The position numbers were made by a program, and so were the translations under genes. Shown one piece after another: positions 1-7,675 of a DNA stretch of 64,000 nucleotides (the stretch's first letter is position 1; the number at the start of each line of letters is the position of its first letter). The stretch spans positions 124,001-188,000 of the forward strand of contig NZ_JAJKLK010000019.1 in assembly GCF_020982545.1 (NCBI RefSeq), read 5' to 3'. This stretch comes from Streptomyces sp. MNU76 (GTDB lineage: Bacteria; Actinomycetota; Actinomycetes; Streptomycetales; Streptomycetaceae). Below the pieces are notes generated by a model that did no database searches, had not been told where the DNA came from, and saw nothing but the letters and a program-made list of their open reading frames with translations.

Positions 1-1
1 G

Positions 2-166
2 CTGGGCGCGCTGCTGCTGGTGTCGTCGGCCATCGCCCTGCGCTCGCCGGCGGAGCCGGGGCGGCCGGGGCGGGACCGGAGGCGCGGCACCTCGGCGAAG
101 CGGAAGGAGAGCGGCTCGCGGTCGGCCGCGTCGGACGAGTCCCTGAGCCGTAAGGGGGATATCTGA
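2..166 (+). CDS. C-terminal end of a membrane transporter (partial)
   Basis: This is the 3' end of a gene that begins before the window. The visible 54 residues start with a hydrophobic stretch (LGALLLVSSAIAL), which looks like the last transmembrane helix. A highly charged cytoplasmic tail rich in Arg, Lys, Ser and Glu follows, ending at a TGA. A final helix with a basic tail is common in MFS-type exporters, but the family cannot be fixed from this piece. The frame is chosen because it is the one open frame with sensible composition up to the stop. Confidence 0.5.
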   Translation: MGALLLVSSAIALRSPAEPGRPGRDRRRGTSAKRKESGSRSAASDESLSRKGDI

Positions 167-266
167 CGGGTCGTCGGGCGCGGCTCCCCCCGCGCCCGGT
201 GTGATGTGACAGAGAGTCAGGCGAAAGAGCGATTTGTGTGAAAATCGTCAGACTCGGAGGTCATGC

Positions 267-893
267 ATGTCCACCTCGTCCCGCCCGCGCCCCGCCGGAG
301 TGCGCGCGAGTGCCGCCGCCGTCCTCGCGGCCCTCACCGTCACGGGAGCCAGCCTGATCACGGCACCGGCCGCCGTCGCCGCACCGGGCGACCCCGACGT
401 CGTGATCCACAAGGTGGGCTTCCCGTTCGACAACCAGCGCAACCAGCCGCTGGTCTGCGACTTCTACCTCTCCGCCTTCAACTTCCCCGAGGACCCCACG
501 CCGTCGCAGCGCATCAGCTGGACCATCGACCGCCAGCCCCCCGCGCCGCGCACCGACCCCGTCGCCACGGGCGAGATCACCCTCGCGGCCGACGGCACCG
601 GACACAGCACCCCCGTGGCGCCCCCGAACGCGGCGCGCCTGCCCAACGGCAACTACGTGCTGACCTGGAGGACCATCGGCGGGACGCTGGAGGAGGGCCG
701 CCGGGACATCAACGTCAACTGCCCGCTCAACGGCCTCGCCGGGCCCGAGGGCGCGGTTCCGGCCGGTGGCGGCGGCCTCGCCCTCACCCAGAACTTCTCG
801 CCGGTCGCCGGCGCGGCCGCCGTGGGACTCGCCGCGGTCGGTGGCGTGGCCTATCTGCGGCTGCGCCGTCGCCGCGCCGATGGCGCCGCGTAG
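267..893 (+). CDS. Secreted, C-terminally anchored protein linked to a sortase
   Basis: A 208-residue protein exported by a Sec-type signal peptide (Arg-rich start, long Ala/Leu core, AVAAPG cleavage region near residue 38). The mature part has two Cys and no domain I recognise. The C-terminus has an Ala/Gly/Val-rich hydrophobic segment followed by a run of Arg, the layout of a sortase sorting signal, but the motif in front reads LALTQ instead of LPxTG or LAxTG. The ATG is chosen over an upstream TTG because GGAGG lies just before it. The next gene is a class F sortase overlapping by 14 nt, so this is probably its partner or substrate (inference). Confidence 0.7.
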   Translation: MSTSSRPRPAGVRASAAAVLAALTVTGASLITAPAAVAAPGDPDVVIHKVGFPFDNQRNQPLVCDFYLSAFNFPEDPTPSQRISWTIDRQPPAPRTDPVATGEITLAADGTGHSTPVAPPNAARLPNGNYVLTWRTIGGTLEEGRRDINVNCPLNGLAGPEGAVPAGGGGLALTQNFSPVAGAAAVGLAAVGGVAYLRLRRRRADGAA

Positions 894-1871
894 ACGCCGG
901 CGCAGGCCCTGGCACCGGACGCGCGCCTACCGCCTGACGCGGACGGTCGTCATGGCCACCGCGCTGGTGGTGGGCGGCGTCCACATCGCGGAGAACAGGG
1001 AGCAACGGACCGGGACCACCGAGGCCGGCGCCGTCTGGGCCGACTCCGGGGCGCCCGGCGCGGAGGACCCGCGCGCCCGGGCGTCCCTGTACTTCACACC
1101 CCCGCCGCCCGAGGGCCCGTACCCACCCGCCCCCGACAGCGGCCCCGACCGACGGGCGGAGGGCGCCGAACCGGCCGCCCCACCGAGCCGACGCGGCCGG
1201 TCAGCCAGGCCCCCGCCCGCCCGACCGTGCCCACCCCGCGACCGAGCCGACGGGCCCGGCGCCCGCCGCACACGACGCCGGCGGCCGCCGCGCCCGCCGG
1301 ACAGACACCCGTCCAGCCCGCCACCACCACGCCCGTGCCACCCGCGTCCACGTCCGGGCCCGCCGAGCCGAGGAAACCGGCCCGCCCCCGTACGCTGCCG
1401 CCCTCCCCGGCGAAGACCGTCACCATCCCCTACCTGGGCATCGAGGCACCGGTGACCGCTCTCCGCCTCGACGCCGGTCGACGCCTCCCCGCGCCGCCGG
1501 ACGACAAGCCGAAGCTGGTCGGCTGGTACGCGGAGGGGCCCGCGCCCGGCGGACCCGGCACGGCGGTCGTCGTCGGTCACAAGGACACCAGGACGGGCCC
1601 CGCCGTCTTCGCCGCGCTGGACGTGATCAAGCCCGGCCGACTCGTCGAGGTCCTGCGGGCGGACGGCCGTACCGCCGTCTACACCGTGGACGCCGTGAAG
1701 TCGTACGAGAAGGACCGCTTCCCCAGCAAGAAGGTGTACGGCCATCGCGGGCGCCCCGAACTGCGCCTGATCACCTGCGGGGGGACGTACGACCGGCGGA
1801 AGGGCTACGCGAGCAACGTGGTCGTCTTCGCCCACCTCACCGCGACCCGGGAACCGGCGCGCGGCCCCTGA
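880..1871 (+). pseudogene. Class F sortase, reading frame broken in the Pro-rich linker
   Basis: Sortases are membrane transpeptidases that attach or process surface proteins. The N-terminus, in one frame, has an Arg-rich start and one membrane anchor (VVMATALVVGGVHIA). The catalytic domain lies in another frame from about 1240. It shows the sortase His (VVVGHKDT), the Cys (LITCGG) and a C-terminal strand carrying the region of the catalytic Arg (SNVVVFAHL). The two parts are joined by a Pro/Thr-rich linker and the change of frame falls between about 1150 and 1240. The total length is one base short of a multiple of three. Adding one C near 1178-1181 would give a smooth PTEPTRPVSQAP linker. 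It could be a sequencing error in a GC-rich tract or a real inactivating deletion. The start overlaps the upstream gene. Confidence 0.6.
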
Positions 1872-2030
1872 ACCGGTCGCGGCCCCTGAACGGGCGCGCA
1901 AGCCTTGAACCGGCGCGCAGGGCGCGCGTCGCCCGCCTCGGCGAGCCCCGGGGGCGTACGGGCGCACGCGCGGCCCGGTCCCGGCGCGGCCGAGGGATCA
2001 GCAACCGACGGTCCCGCTAGAGCTGGACCC

Positions 2031-2549
2031 ATGACCTCGCACCCCCCATGGCCGAGCGCCTCCGCGACCACCAGCCCTCACCCGCACCCGCATCGCGCCC
2101 TCCGCGCCCGGGGCGCCCTCGCGGCCACCGCCTGTCTCCTGGTCGTGGGCGCCCCGACCGCGTACGCGACCCTCGCCGAGGACGCCCCCGCCGGTACCGT
2201 GATCGCCCCGGCGCGCGGCACGCCCTACATCGAGACGCGGCTCCTGTTCGGCACCGAGCGGCCCGACGGCGGCCCGGCCGTCACCGACGCGCAGTTCACG
2301 GCCTTCGTCGACCGCGCGGTCACCCCCGGGTTCCCCGACGGGCTGACCGTGCAGGAGGGGCGCGGGCAGTGGCGGGACGCGAGCGGGACGATCGAGAAGG
2401 AGCGGTCGTACGAGCTGATCCTGCTGTATCCGGTGTCGTCGGCCGCCGTGAGCGACCGGAGGATCGAGGAGATCCGCGGCGACTACCGCGAGGAGTTCGC
2501 ACAGGAGGCCGTGGCACGCGTCGACGACAGGAAGCGGGTCGACTTCTGA
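2031..2549 (+). CDS. DUF3574 domain secreted protein
   Basis: A 172-residue protein with an N-terminal signal peptide or anchor (ALAATACLLVVGAPTAYA). The rest matches the DUF3574 family as I know it: RLLFGTERP near the start of the domain, then a surface-exposed VTDAQFTAFVD helix, FPDGLTV, and SYELILLYP towards the end. The biochemical function of DUF3574 is not known. The ATG at 2031 places the signal peptide correctly; an upstream in-frame extension would add only low-complexity Arg/Ala sequence. It stands alone between the sortase and the aldehyde dehydrogenase. Confidence 0.75.
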   Translation: MTSHPPWPSASATTSPHPHPHRALRARGALAATACLLVVGAPTAYATLAEDAPAGTVIAPARGTPYIETRLLFGTERPDGGPAVTDAQFTAFVDRAVTPGFPDGLTVQEGRGQWRDASGTIEKERSYELILLYPVSSAAVSDRRIEEIRGDYREEFAQEAVARVDDRKRVDF

Positions 2550-2682
2550 GACGAGGCGGCTCCGAGCCCGGCGGAGAGCGCCGCCGGCGGCGGCGTCGGG
2601 GACACTTCCGCCGCCCCGTGGCCGACACGTTCTGCCTCGTGGCCGACGAGTCCTGCCTCACTCCCCGGAGACCTGGTGCCGG

Positions 2683-2703
2683 AAAACTATCAGGGCTAGT
2701 TTT
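2683..2703. promoter_or_regulatory. Inverted repeat in the aldehyde dehydrogenase promoter
   Basis: AAAACTA and TAGTTTT form a perfect 7-bp inverted repeat separated by 7 nt, lying 38 nt before the aldehyde dehydrogenase ATG. It is strikingly AT-rich for this genome. Nearly the same half-site (AAAACTAGCAG against AAAACTATCAG here) occurs at 7628-7638 beside the TetR gene, so the TetR protein may bind both (inference). Confidence 0.45.
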
Positions 2704-2741
2704 TGGGGCGGAACGACGACGCCCGCCCCGGAGGCAGCACG

Positions 2742-4130
2742 ATGAAGGCACACGACGGCATGTACATCGGCGGTACCTGGCGCCCCGCCGCCGGGACCGA
2801 CACGATCGAGGTCGTGAACCCGGTCGACGAGAAGGTGATCGACCGTGTCCCGGCGGGCACCGCCGAGGACGTCGACGCCGCCGTGGGCGCCGCCCGCGCC
2901 GCTCTCCCCGGCTGGGCCGCGACCCCGCCCGCCGAGCGGGGCGCGATCATCGGCGCGCTGCGTGACGCGCTCGCCGCGCGCCGGGAGGAGATCGCCGAGA
3001 CGGTGACGGCGGAGCTCGGCTCGCCGCTGCCGTTCTCCCAGAAGGTGCACGCGGACCTGCCGGTCGCGGTCGCGGGCTCCTACGCCGAACTGGCCGCCGA
3101 GCACGCCTTCGAGGAGAAGGTGGGCAACTCCACCGTGTACCACGAGCCCATCGGCGTCGTCGGTGCCATCACCCCCTGGAACTACCCGCTGCACCAGATC
3201 GTCGCCAAGGTCGCCCCCGCCCTCGCCGCCGGTTGCACCGTGGTCCTGAAGCCCGCCGAGGACACCCCGCTGACCGCCCAGCTCTTCGCCGAGGCCGTGC
3301 ATGACGCGGGCGTGCCCGCCGGAGTGTTCAACCTGGTCACGGGTCTGGGCCCGGTCGCCGGTCAGGCGCTCGCCGAGCACGACGGCGTCGACCTGGTCTC
3401 CTTCACCGGCTCCACGGCGGTGGGCCGGCGGATCGCCGCGACCGCCGGCGCCGCGGTGAAGAAGGTGGCCCTGGAACTCGGTGGCAAGTCCGCCAACGTG
3501 ATCCTCCCGAGCGCCGACCTGACCAAGGCGGTCGGTGTCGGTGTCGCCAACGTGATGTCCAACTCCGGGCAGACGTGCAGCGCCTGGACCCGGATGCTCG
3601 TCCACACCTCCCAGTACGACGAGGCCGTCGAGCTGGCGGCGGGGGCCGCCGCGAAGTACGGGGACCGCATCGGCCCGCTGGTCAACGCCAAGCAGCAGGC
3701 GCGGGTGCGGGGTTACATCGACAAGGGCGTGGCCGAGGGCGCCCGTCTGGTCGCGGGCGGCCCCGAATCCCCGCGCGAGCGGGGCTACTTCGTCAGCCCG
3801 ACCGTCTTCGCCGACGTGACCCCCGAGATGACGATCGCCCAGGAGGAGATCTTCGGCCCGGTCCTGTCGATCCTCCGCTACGAGGACGAGTCCGACGCCC
3901 TGCGGATCGCCAACGGCACGGTGTACGGGCTGGCCGGCGCGGTCTGGGCCGGCGACGAGAGTGAGGCCGTGGCCTTCGCCCGCCGGATGGACACCGGCCA
4001 GGTCGACATCAACGGCGGCCGCTTCAACCCGCGGGCCCCGTTCGGGGGTTACAAGCAGTCGGGAGTGGGTCGCGAGCTGGGCACGCACGGCTTGGCGGAG
4101 TACCTCCAGACCAAGTCCCTGCAGTTCTGA
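2742..4130 (+). CDS. NAD(P)-dependent aldehyde dehydrogenase
   Basis: Oxidises an aldehyde to the carboxylic acid in the cytoplasm. The 462 residues are of normal family length. Visible landmarks are the PWNYPLH motif before the cofactor domain, the FTGSTAVG dinucleotide loop, the catalytic Glu in LELGGKS, the nucleophilic Cys in SGQTCSAW, and EEIFGPVLS in the C-terminal half. A good ribosome site (GGAGGC) precedes the ATG. An alcohol dehydrogenase begins 66 nt downstream, so the pair likely turns an alcohol into an acid in two steps. The substrate cannot be read from sequence. An AT-rich inverted repeat lies in the promoter. Confidence 0.9.
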   Translation: MKAHDGMYIGGTWRPAAGTDTIEVVNPVDEKVIDRVPAGTAEDVDAAVGAARAALPGWAATPPAERGAIIGALRDALAARREEIAETVTAELGSPLPFSQKVHADLPVAVAGSYAELAAEHAFEEKVGNSTVYHEPIGVVGAITPWNYPLHQIVAKVAPALAAGCTVVLKPAEDTPLTAQLFAEAVHDAGVPAGVFNLVTGLGPVAGQALAEHDGVDLVSFTGSTAVGRRIAATAGAAVKKVALELGGKSANVILPSADLTKAVGVGVANVMSNSGQTCSAWTRMLVHTSQYDEAVELAAGAAAKYGDRIGPLVNAKQQARVRGYIDKGVAEGARLVAGGPESPRERGYFVSPTVFADVTPEMTIAQEEIFGPVLSILRYEDESDALRIANGTVYGLAGAVWAGDESEAVAFARRMDTGQVDINGGRFNPRAPFGGYKQSGVGRELGTHGLAEYLQTKSLQF

Positions 4131-4196
4131 GCCACCTGCTTTCCGAGTCCCACCGTTCCGACCGGGTTCCAGGCGAACCAGTAGGAGAGTCGTCCC

Positions 4197-5282
4197 ATGG
4201 CCGTTCGAGCCGCCGTACTGCCCGCCGTCGGTGCCCCGTTGGAGATCACCGAGATCGAGCTGCCGGACCCCGGGCCCGGCCAGGTCCGGGTGCGGCTCGC
4301 CGCCGCCGGGGTCTGCCACTCCGATCTGTCGCTGTCCGACGGCACCATGCGGGTGCCGGTGCCCGCCGTGCTCGGCCACGAGGGGGCGGGCACCGTCCTG
4401 GCGGTCGGCGACGGGGTCGGTCATGTCTCGCCCGGCGACGGCGTCGTCCTCAACTGGGCCCCGTCCTGCGGGAGTTGTCACGCCTGCTCGCTCGGCGAGG
4501 TCTGGCTGTGCGCGAACGCGCTGCTCGGCTCCGGGAACGTCCATGCCCGACGTGCCTCCGACGGCGCCGACCTCCACCCCGGGCTGAACGTGGCCGCCTT
4601 CGCGGAGGAGACGGTCGTGGCCGCCGGATGTGTGCTCCCCGCGCCGGACGGGGTTCCGCTCACCGACGCGGCCCTGCTCGGCTGCGCCGTCCTCACCGGC
4701 TACGGCGCGGTCCACCACTCGGCGCGGGTCCGGGACGGCGAGACCGTCGCCGTGTTCGGGGTGGGCGGCGTCGGGCTGGCGGCGCTCCAGGCCGCGCGGA
4801 TGGCCGGCGCGTCCCGGATCGTCGCCGTGGACGTCTCCCCGGCGAAGGAGGGATTGGCCCGCGCGGCGGGGGCCACGGAGTACGTGGTCGCGTCCGAGAA
4901 CACCGCCCGCGAGATCCGCGCGCTCACCGGCAAGCAGGGGGTGGACGTCGCCGTGGAGTGCGTCGGCCGCGCGGTCACCATCCGGACGGCATGGGAGTCG
5001 ACCCGGCGCGGCGGCCGTACGACCGTCGTCGGCATCGGCGGCAAGGACCAGCAGGTCACCTTCAACGCGCTGGAGATCTTCCACTGGGGCCGCACCCTCT
5101 CCGGGTGCGTCTACGGCAACTCCGACCCGGCCCGCGACGTGCCGGTCCTCGCAGATCACATCCACGCCGGCCGCCTGGACCTGTCCGCCCTGGTGACCGA
5201 CCGCATCACCTTGGACGACATCCCGGTGGCCTTCGACAACATGCGAGCCGGCAAGGGCGGCCGGGCTTTGGTGACGTTCTGA
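4197..5282 (+). CDS. Zinc-dependent alcohol dehydrogenase
   Basis: A 361-residue medium-chain dehydrogenase that interconverts alcohols and aldehydes. It shows catalytic zinc ligands (GVCHSD, LGHEGAG), four structural-zinc cysteines spaced as CGSCHACSLGEVWLC, and a Rossmann motif (FGVGGVGLAA). The class III-like central region suggests a primary alcohol or thiol-aldehyde adduct as substrate, but this is not certain. It follows the aldehyde dehydrogenase by 66 nt with a GGAGA ribosome site and is probably cotranscribed. The downstream MHS transporter has its own operator-like sites, so it may be expressed separately. Confidence 0.88.
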   Translation: MAVRAAVLPAVGAPLEITEIELPDPGPGQVRVRLAAAGVCHSDLSLSDGTMRVPVPAVLGHEGAGTVLAVGDGVGHVSPGDGVVLNWAPSCGSCHACSLGEVWLCANALLGSGNVHARRASDGADLHPGLNVAAFAEETVVAAGCVLPAPDGVPLTDAALLGCAVLTGYGAVHHSARVRDGETVAVFGVGGVGLAALQAARMAGASRIVAVDVSPAKEGLARAAGATEYVVASENTAREIRALTGKQGVDVAVECVGRAVTIRTAWESTRRGGRTTVVGIGGKDQQVTFNALEIFHWGRTLSGCVYGNSDPARDVPVLADHIHAGRLDLSALVTDRITLDDIPVAFDNMRAGKGGRALVTF

Positions 5283-5284
5283 TC

Positions 5285-5334
5285 CGGCTGCGGCTGCGGC
5301 TGCGGCTGCGGCTGCGGCTGCGGGTGCGGGTGCG
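5285..5334. repeat. CGGCTG hexanucleotide tandem repeat
   Basis: About six copies of CGGCTG followed by degenerate CGGGTG copies, immediately after the alcohol dehydrogenase stop codon. It looks like slippage expansion and lies outside coding sequence. Confidence 0.75.
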
Positions 5335-5344
5335 CGGGGGCTTG

Positions 5345-5418
5345 TCGCGCAGTTCCTCGCGCCCCTGAAGGACTCCGGGCGCGCCCCGTGGTTTCCAGGA
5401 GCGCGGGGAACTGCGCGA
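5345..5418. repeat. Dispersed intergenic inverted repeat, terminator-like
   Basis: The arms TCGCGCAGTTCCTCGCG (from 5345) and GCGCGGGGAACTGCGCGA (to 5418) are near-complements and could fold into a long hairpin. The same 21-nt element recurs at least seven more times in intergenic parts of this window, paired or single. Here it lies after the alcohol dehydrogenase and could act as a terminator. Confidence 0.6.
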
Positions 5419-5481
5419 GTAACCCCACCCGCCCGCAGACAAAACCCTCCCCGAACTGATACCCGCACGACCGTTGACCTC

Positions 5482-5514
5482 CATACCGTCCGGTCAGTAC
5501 GTTCCCGGGAACGT
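5482..5514. promoter_or_regulatory. Two operator-like sites before the MHS transporter
   Basis: The first site, CATACCGTCCGGTCAGTAC (5482-5500), closely resembles sites before the SDR gene (21377) and the phosphotransferase gene (25498, other strand). The second is a perfect 16-bp palindrome, ACGTTCCCGGGAACGT (5499-5514), that overlaps its end. Both sit 27 to 59 nt before the transporter start, where a repressor would act. Confidence 0.5.
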
Positions 5515-5540
5515 CCCCGCACCCACCGGAGTGTGCTCGT

Positions 5541-6866
5541 ATGGACACCGCTCCCGTTTCCGCTTCCGTCACCACGTCCCCTCCCCAGAGCCACCGCAAG
5601 GTGGCCACCGCCGCGGCCCTCGCCTCGGCGGTGGAGTGGTACGACTACTTCGTCTTCGGCATAGCCGCCGCCCTCGTTCTGGGCGACCTCTACTTCCCGG
5701 CCGGCAGCTCCTCCGCGGGAGTCCTCGCCGCGTTCGCCACCTTCGCCGTCGGCTTCCTCGCCCGCCCCCTCGGTGGCGTCGTCGCAGGTCACCTCGGTGA
5801 CAAGCGGGGCCGCAAGCCGATGCTGGTCCTGGCGCTGACCCTGATGGGCCTCGCCACCACCGGCATCGGCCTCCTCCCCACGTACGAGACGATCGGGATC
5901 GCCGCCCCGGTCCTGCTCGTCCTCCTCCGTGTCGCCCAGGGCGTCGCCGTCGGCGCCCAGTGGGGCGGCGCGATGCTGTTGGCCACCGAGTACGCCCCCG
6001 AGGGCAAGCGCGGGGTGTACGGCAGCTTCGTCCAACTCGGTGTCCCCATCGGCGTGGTGAGCGCCAACACGATGTTCCTCGTCGTGGGCGCGGCCACCAG
6101 CGACTCGGCCTTCGCCGCCTGGGGCTGGCGCGTGCCCTTCCTGGTCGGCCTCTTCGTCCTCGGCCTCGCCTGGTACATCCACCGCCATGTCGAGGAGACC
6201 CCCGAATTCCGGGCGGCTGAAAGGGAGTTGGCGGAGAAGGAGAAGGGCGAGAAGAGCTCCCCGCTCAGGACGATCCTGCGCGGCCATCTCGGCACGGTCT
6301 TCCTGGCCGGCGGCTCCTTCGCCGTGAACACCGCGACCTTCTACATCCTCATCACGGGCGTCCTCGACTACACCACCCGCGAACTCGACATGAAGCGCAG
6401 CGCCGTCCTCGCGGTCTCCCTGTGCGTCAGCCTCACCCAGCTGGTGCTGATCCCCGCCGCCGCGGCCCTCTCCGACCGCGTCGGCAGGATCCGGATCTAC
6501 GGGATCGGCGCGGCCGGCATCGCCCTGTGGGCGGTCCCGCTGTTCCTGCTCATCGACACCGGCTCCCTGCTGTGGCTCGCCGTCGGCACCTTCGTCGCCA
6601 GTTGCTTCCTCAGCATCATGTACGGGCCCCAGGCCGCCCTGTTCGCCGAGCTGTTCACCCCCGAGATGCGCTACACGGGTGCCTCCCTCGGCTACCAGAT
6701 CGCCGCGGTGCTCGGCGGCGGCCTCGCCCCGTTCCTGATGGTCCTCCTCCTGGAGGCCACGGGCACGTCCATGGCGGTGTCCGCGTACATCATCGGGCTC
6801 TCGGTGATCGCCCTCGTCTCGATCAAGATCCTCGCGGGGAGGGCGAGTTCACGAGAGGAGGATTAG
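5541..6866 (+). CDS. MFS transporter, metabolite:H+ symporter (MHS) type
   Basis: A 441-residue inner-membrane carrier with about twelve hydrophobic helices. It has the MHS/MFS loop signature after helix 2 (GHLGDKRGRKPML) and the early SAVEWYDYFVFG motif typical of the metabolite:proton symporters, which import small organic acids and related compounds. The central cytoplasmic loop contains the charged ELAEKEKGEKSS stretch. It lies 258 nt after the alcohol dehydrogenase and has its own operator-like sites. It may import the substrate of the dehydrogenase pair, but this is only suggested by position. Confidence 0.85.
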   Translation: MDTAPVSASVTTSPPQSHRKVATAAALASAVEWYDYFVFGIAAALVLGDLYFPAGSSSAGVLAAFATFAVGFLARPLGGVVAGHLGDKRGRKPMLVLALTLMGLATTGIGLLPTYETIGIAAPVLLVLLRVAQGVAVGAQWGGAMLLATEYAPEGKRGVYGSFVQLGVPIGVVSANTMFLVVGAATSDSAFAAWGWRVPFLVGLFVLGLAWYIHRHVEETPEFRAAERELAEKEKGEKSSPLRTILRGHLGTVFLAGGSFAVNTATFYILITGVLDYTTRELDMKRSAVLAVSLCVSLTQLVLIPAAAALSDRVGRIRIYGIGAAGIALWAVPLFLLIDTGSLLWLAVGTFVASCFLSIMYGPQAALFAELFTPEMRYTGASLGYQIAAVLGGGLAPFLMVLLLEATGTSMAVSAYIIGLSVIALVSIKILAGRASSREED

Positions 6867-6963
6867 GCAGGCTCCTCGTCGGCGGCCCGGGTCGCGGCTG
6901 CGGAACCCCATCCGGGGCCGCGACCCCGAGGCGTTCGTGCCCGTGCGGGCGGTTCCCCGCCGC

Positions 6964-7602
6964 CTATCGGGTCCCGCCCTGTCCGTACTGCTGCTCCAAC
7001 CCGTCCAGCAGCGCCCGCAGCCCCACCTCGAAGGCCCGCTCGTCGACCTTCTGCTGCTGCTCGGCCAGCAGGTGGGCCTGCCCGAGATGCGGGTAGTCGG
7101 CGGGGTCGTAGGCGCTCTCGTCGTCCACGAACCCCCCGGCGAACGACCCGATCGCGGACCCCATGATGAAGTACCGCATCAGCGCCCCGATGGACGTGGC
7201 CTGGGCCGCCGGCCACCCCGCCTCGACCATCGCCCCGAACACGACGTCGGCGACCCGCAGCCCCGCCGGCCGGCGCCCGGGTCCCCGCGCGAGGATCGGC
7301 ACGATGTTGGGGTGGTCGCGCAGTGCCGCCCGGTAGGACACGGCCCAGTCGTGCAGCGCGGTCCGCCAGTCCCGCCCGTCCCGGAACATCGACAGGTCGA
7401 CCTGCGCGCTCACCGAGTCGGCGACCGCCTCCAGGATCTGGTCCATGGTGCGGAAGTGGTTGTAGAGCGAGGGCCCGCTCACTCCGAGCTCCGCGGCGAG
7501 CCGCCGGGTGGAGACCGCCGCCAGCCCCTCCGCGTCCACCAGCGCCCGCGCCGTCTCCACGATGCGGTCGGTGCTCAACAGGGGCTTGCGTGGTCGGGCC
7601 AT
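6964..7602 (-). CDS. TetR-family transcriptional regulator
   Basis: A 212-residue repressor with an N-terminal helix-turn-helix (TRRLAAELGVSGPSLYNHF) and a C-terminal ligand domain. The internal ATG giving MARPRK is preferred to one 9 nt upstream because TACTAT, a good -10 element at 7610-7615, ends seven nt before it, the spacing of a leaderless transcript. The palindrome TAGGG-N5-CCCTA (7614-7628) overlaps that promoter, which fits autoregulation. It is divergent from an acyl-CoA dehydrogenase, the likely target. Confidence 0.85.
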   Translation of the reverse strand: MARPRKPLLSTDRIVETARALVDAEGLAAVSTRRLAAELGVSGPSLYNHFRTMDQILEAVADSVSAQVDLSMFRDGRDWRTALHDWAVSYRAALRDHPNIVPILARGPGRRPAGLRVADVVFGAMVEAGWPAAQATSIGALMRYFIMGSAIGSFAGGFVDDESAYDPADYPHLGQAHLLAEQQQKVDERAFEVGLRALLDGLEQQYGQGGTR

Positions 7603-7609
7603 GGCGCAC

Positions 7610-7638
7610 ATAGTAGGGCTGCACCCTAAAACTAGCAG
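7610..7638. promoter_or_regulatory. TetR/acyl-CoA dehydrogenase divergent operator-promoter
   Basis: Holds a leaderless -10 (TACTAT on the minus strand, 7615-7610), a palindrome TAGGG-CTGCA-CCCTA (7614-7628) over it, and the half-site AAAACTAGCAG (7628-7638) that is also found in the aldehyde dehydrogenase promoter. Binding here could silence both directions. Confidence 0.5.
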
Positions 7639-7675
7639 TGGTAATTAAATGGGGAACTGACGAGAGGCGGGCCGC

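Noticed and set aside
2658..6287. A 1209-codon open frame on the minus strand
   Set aside because: It is a shadow of the dehydrogenase and transporter genes. The composition is Arg/Gly/Ala/His-rich with no domain, and the opposite strand carries clear enzymes.
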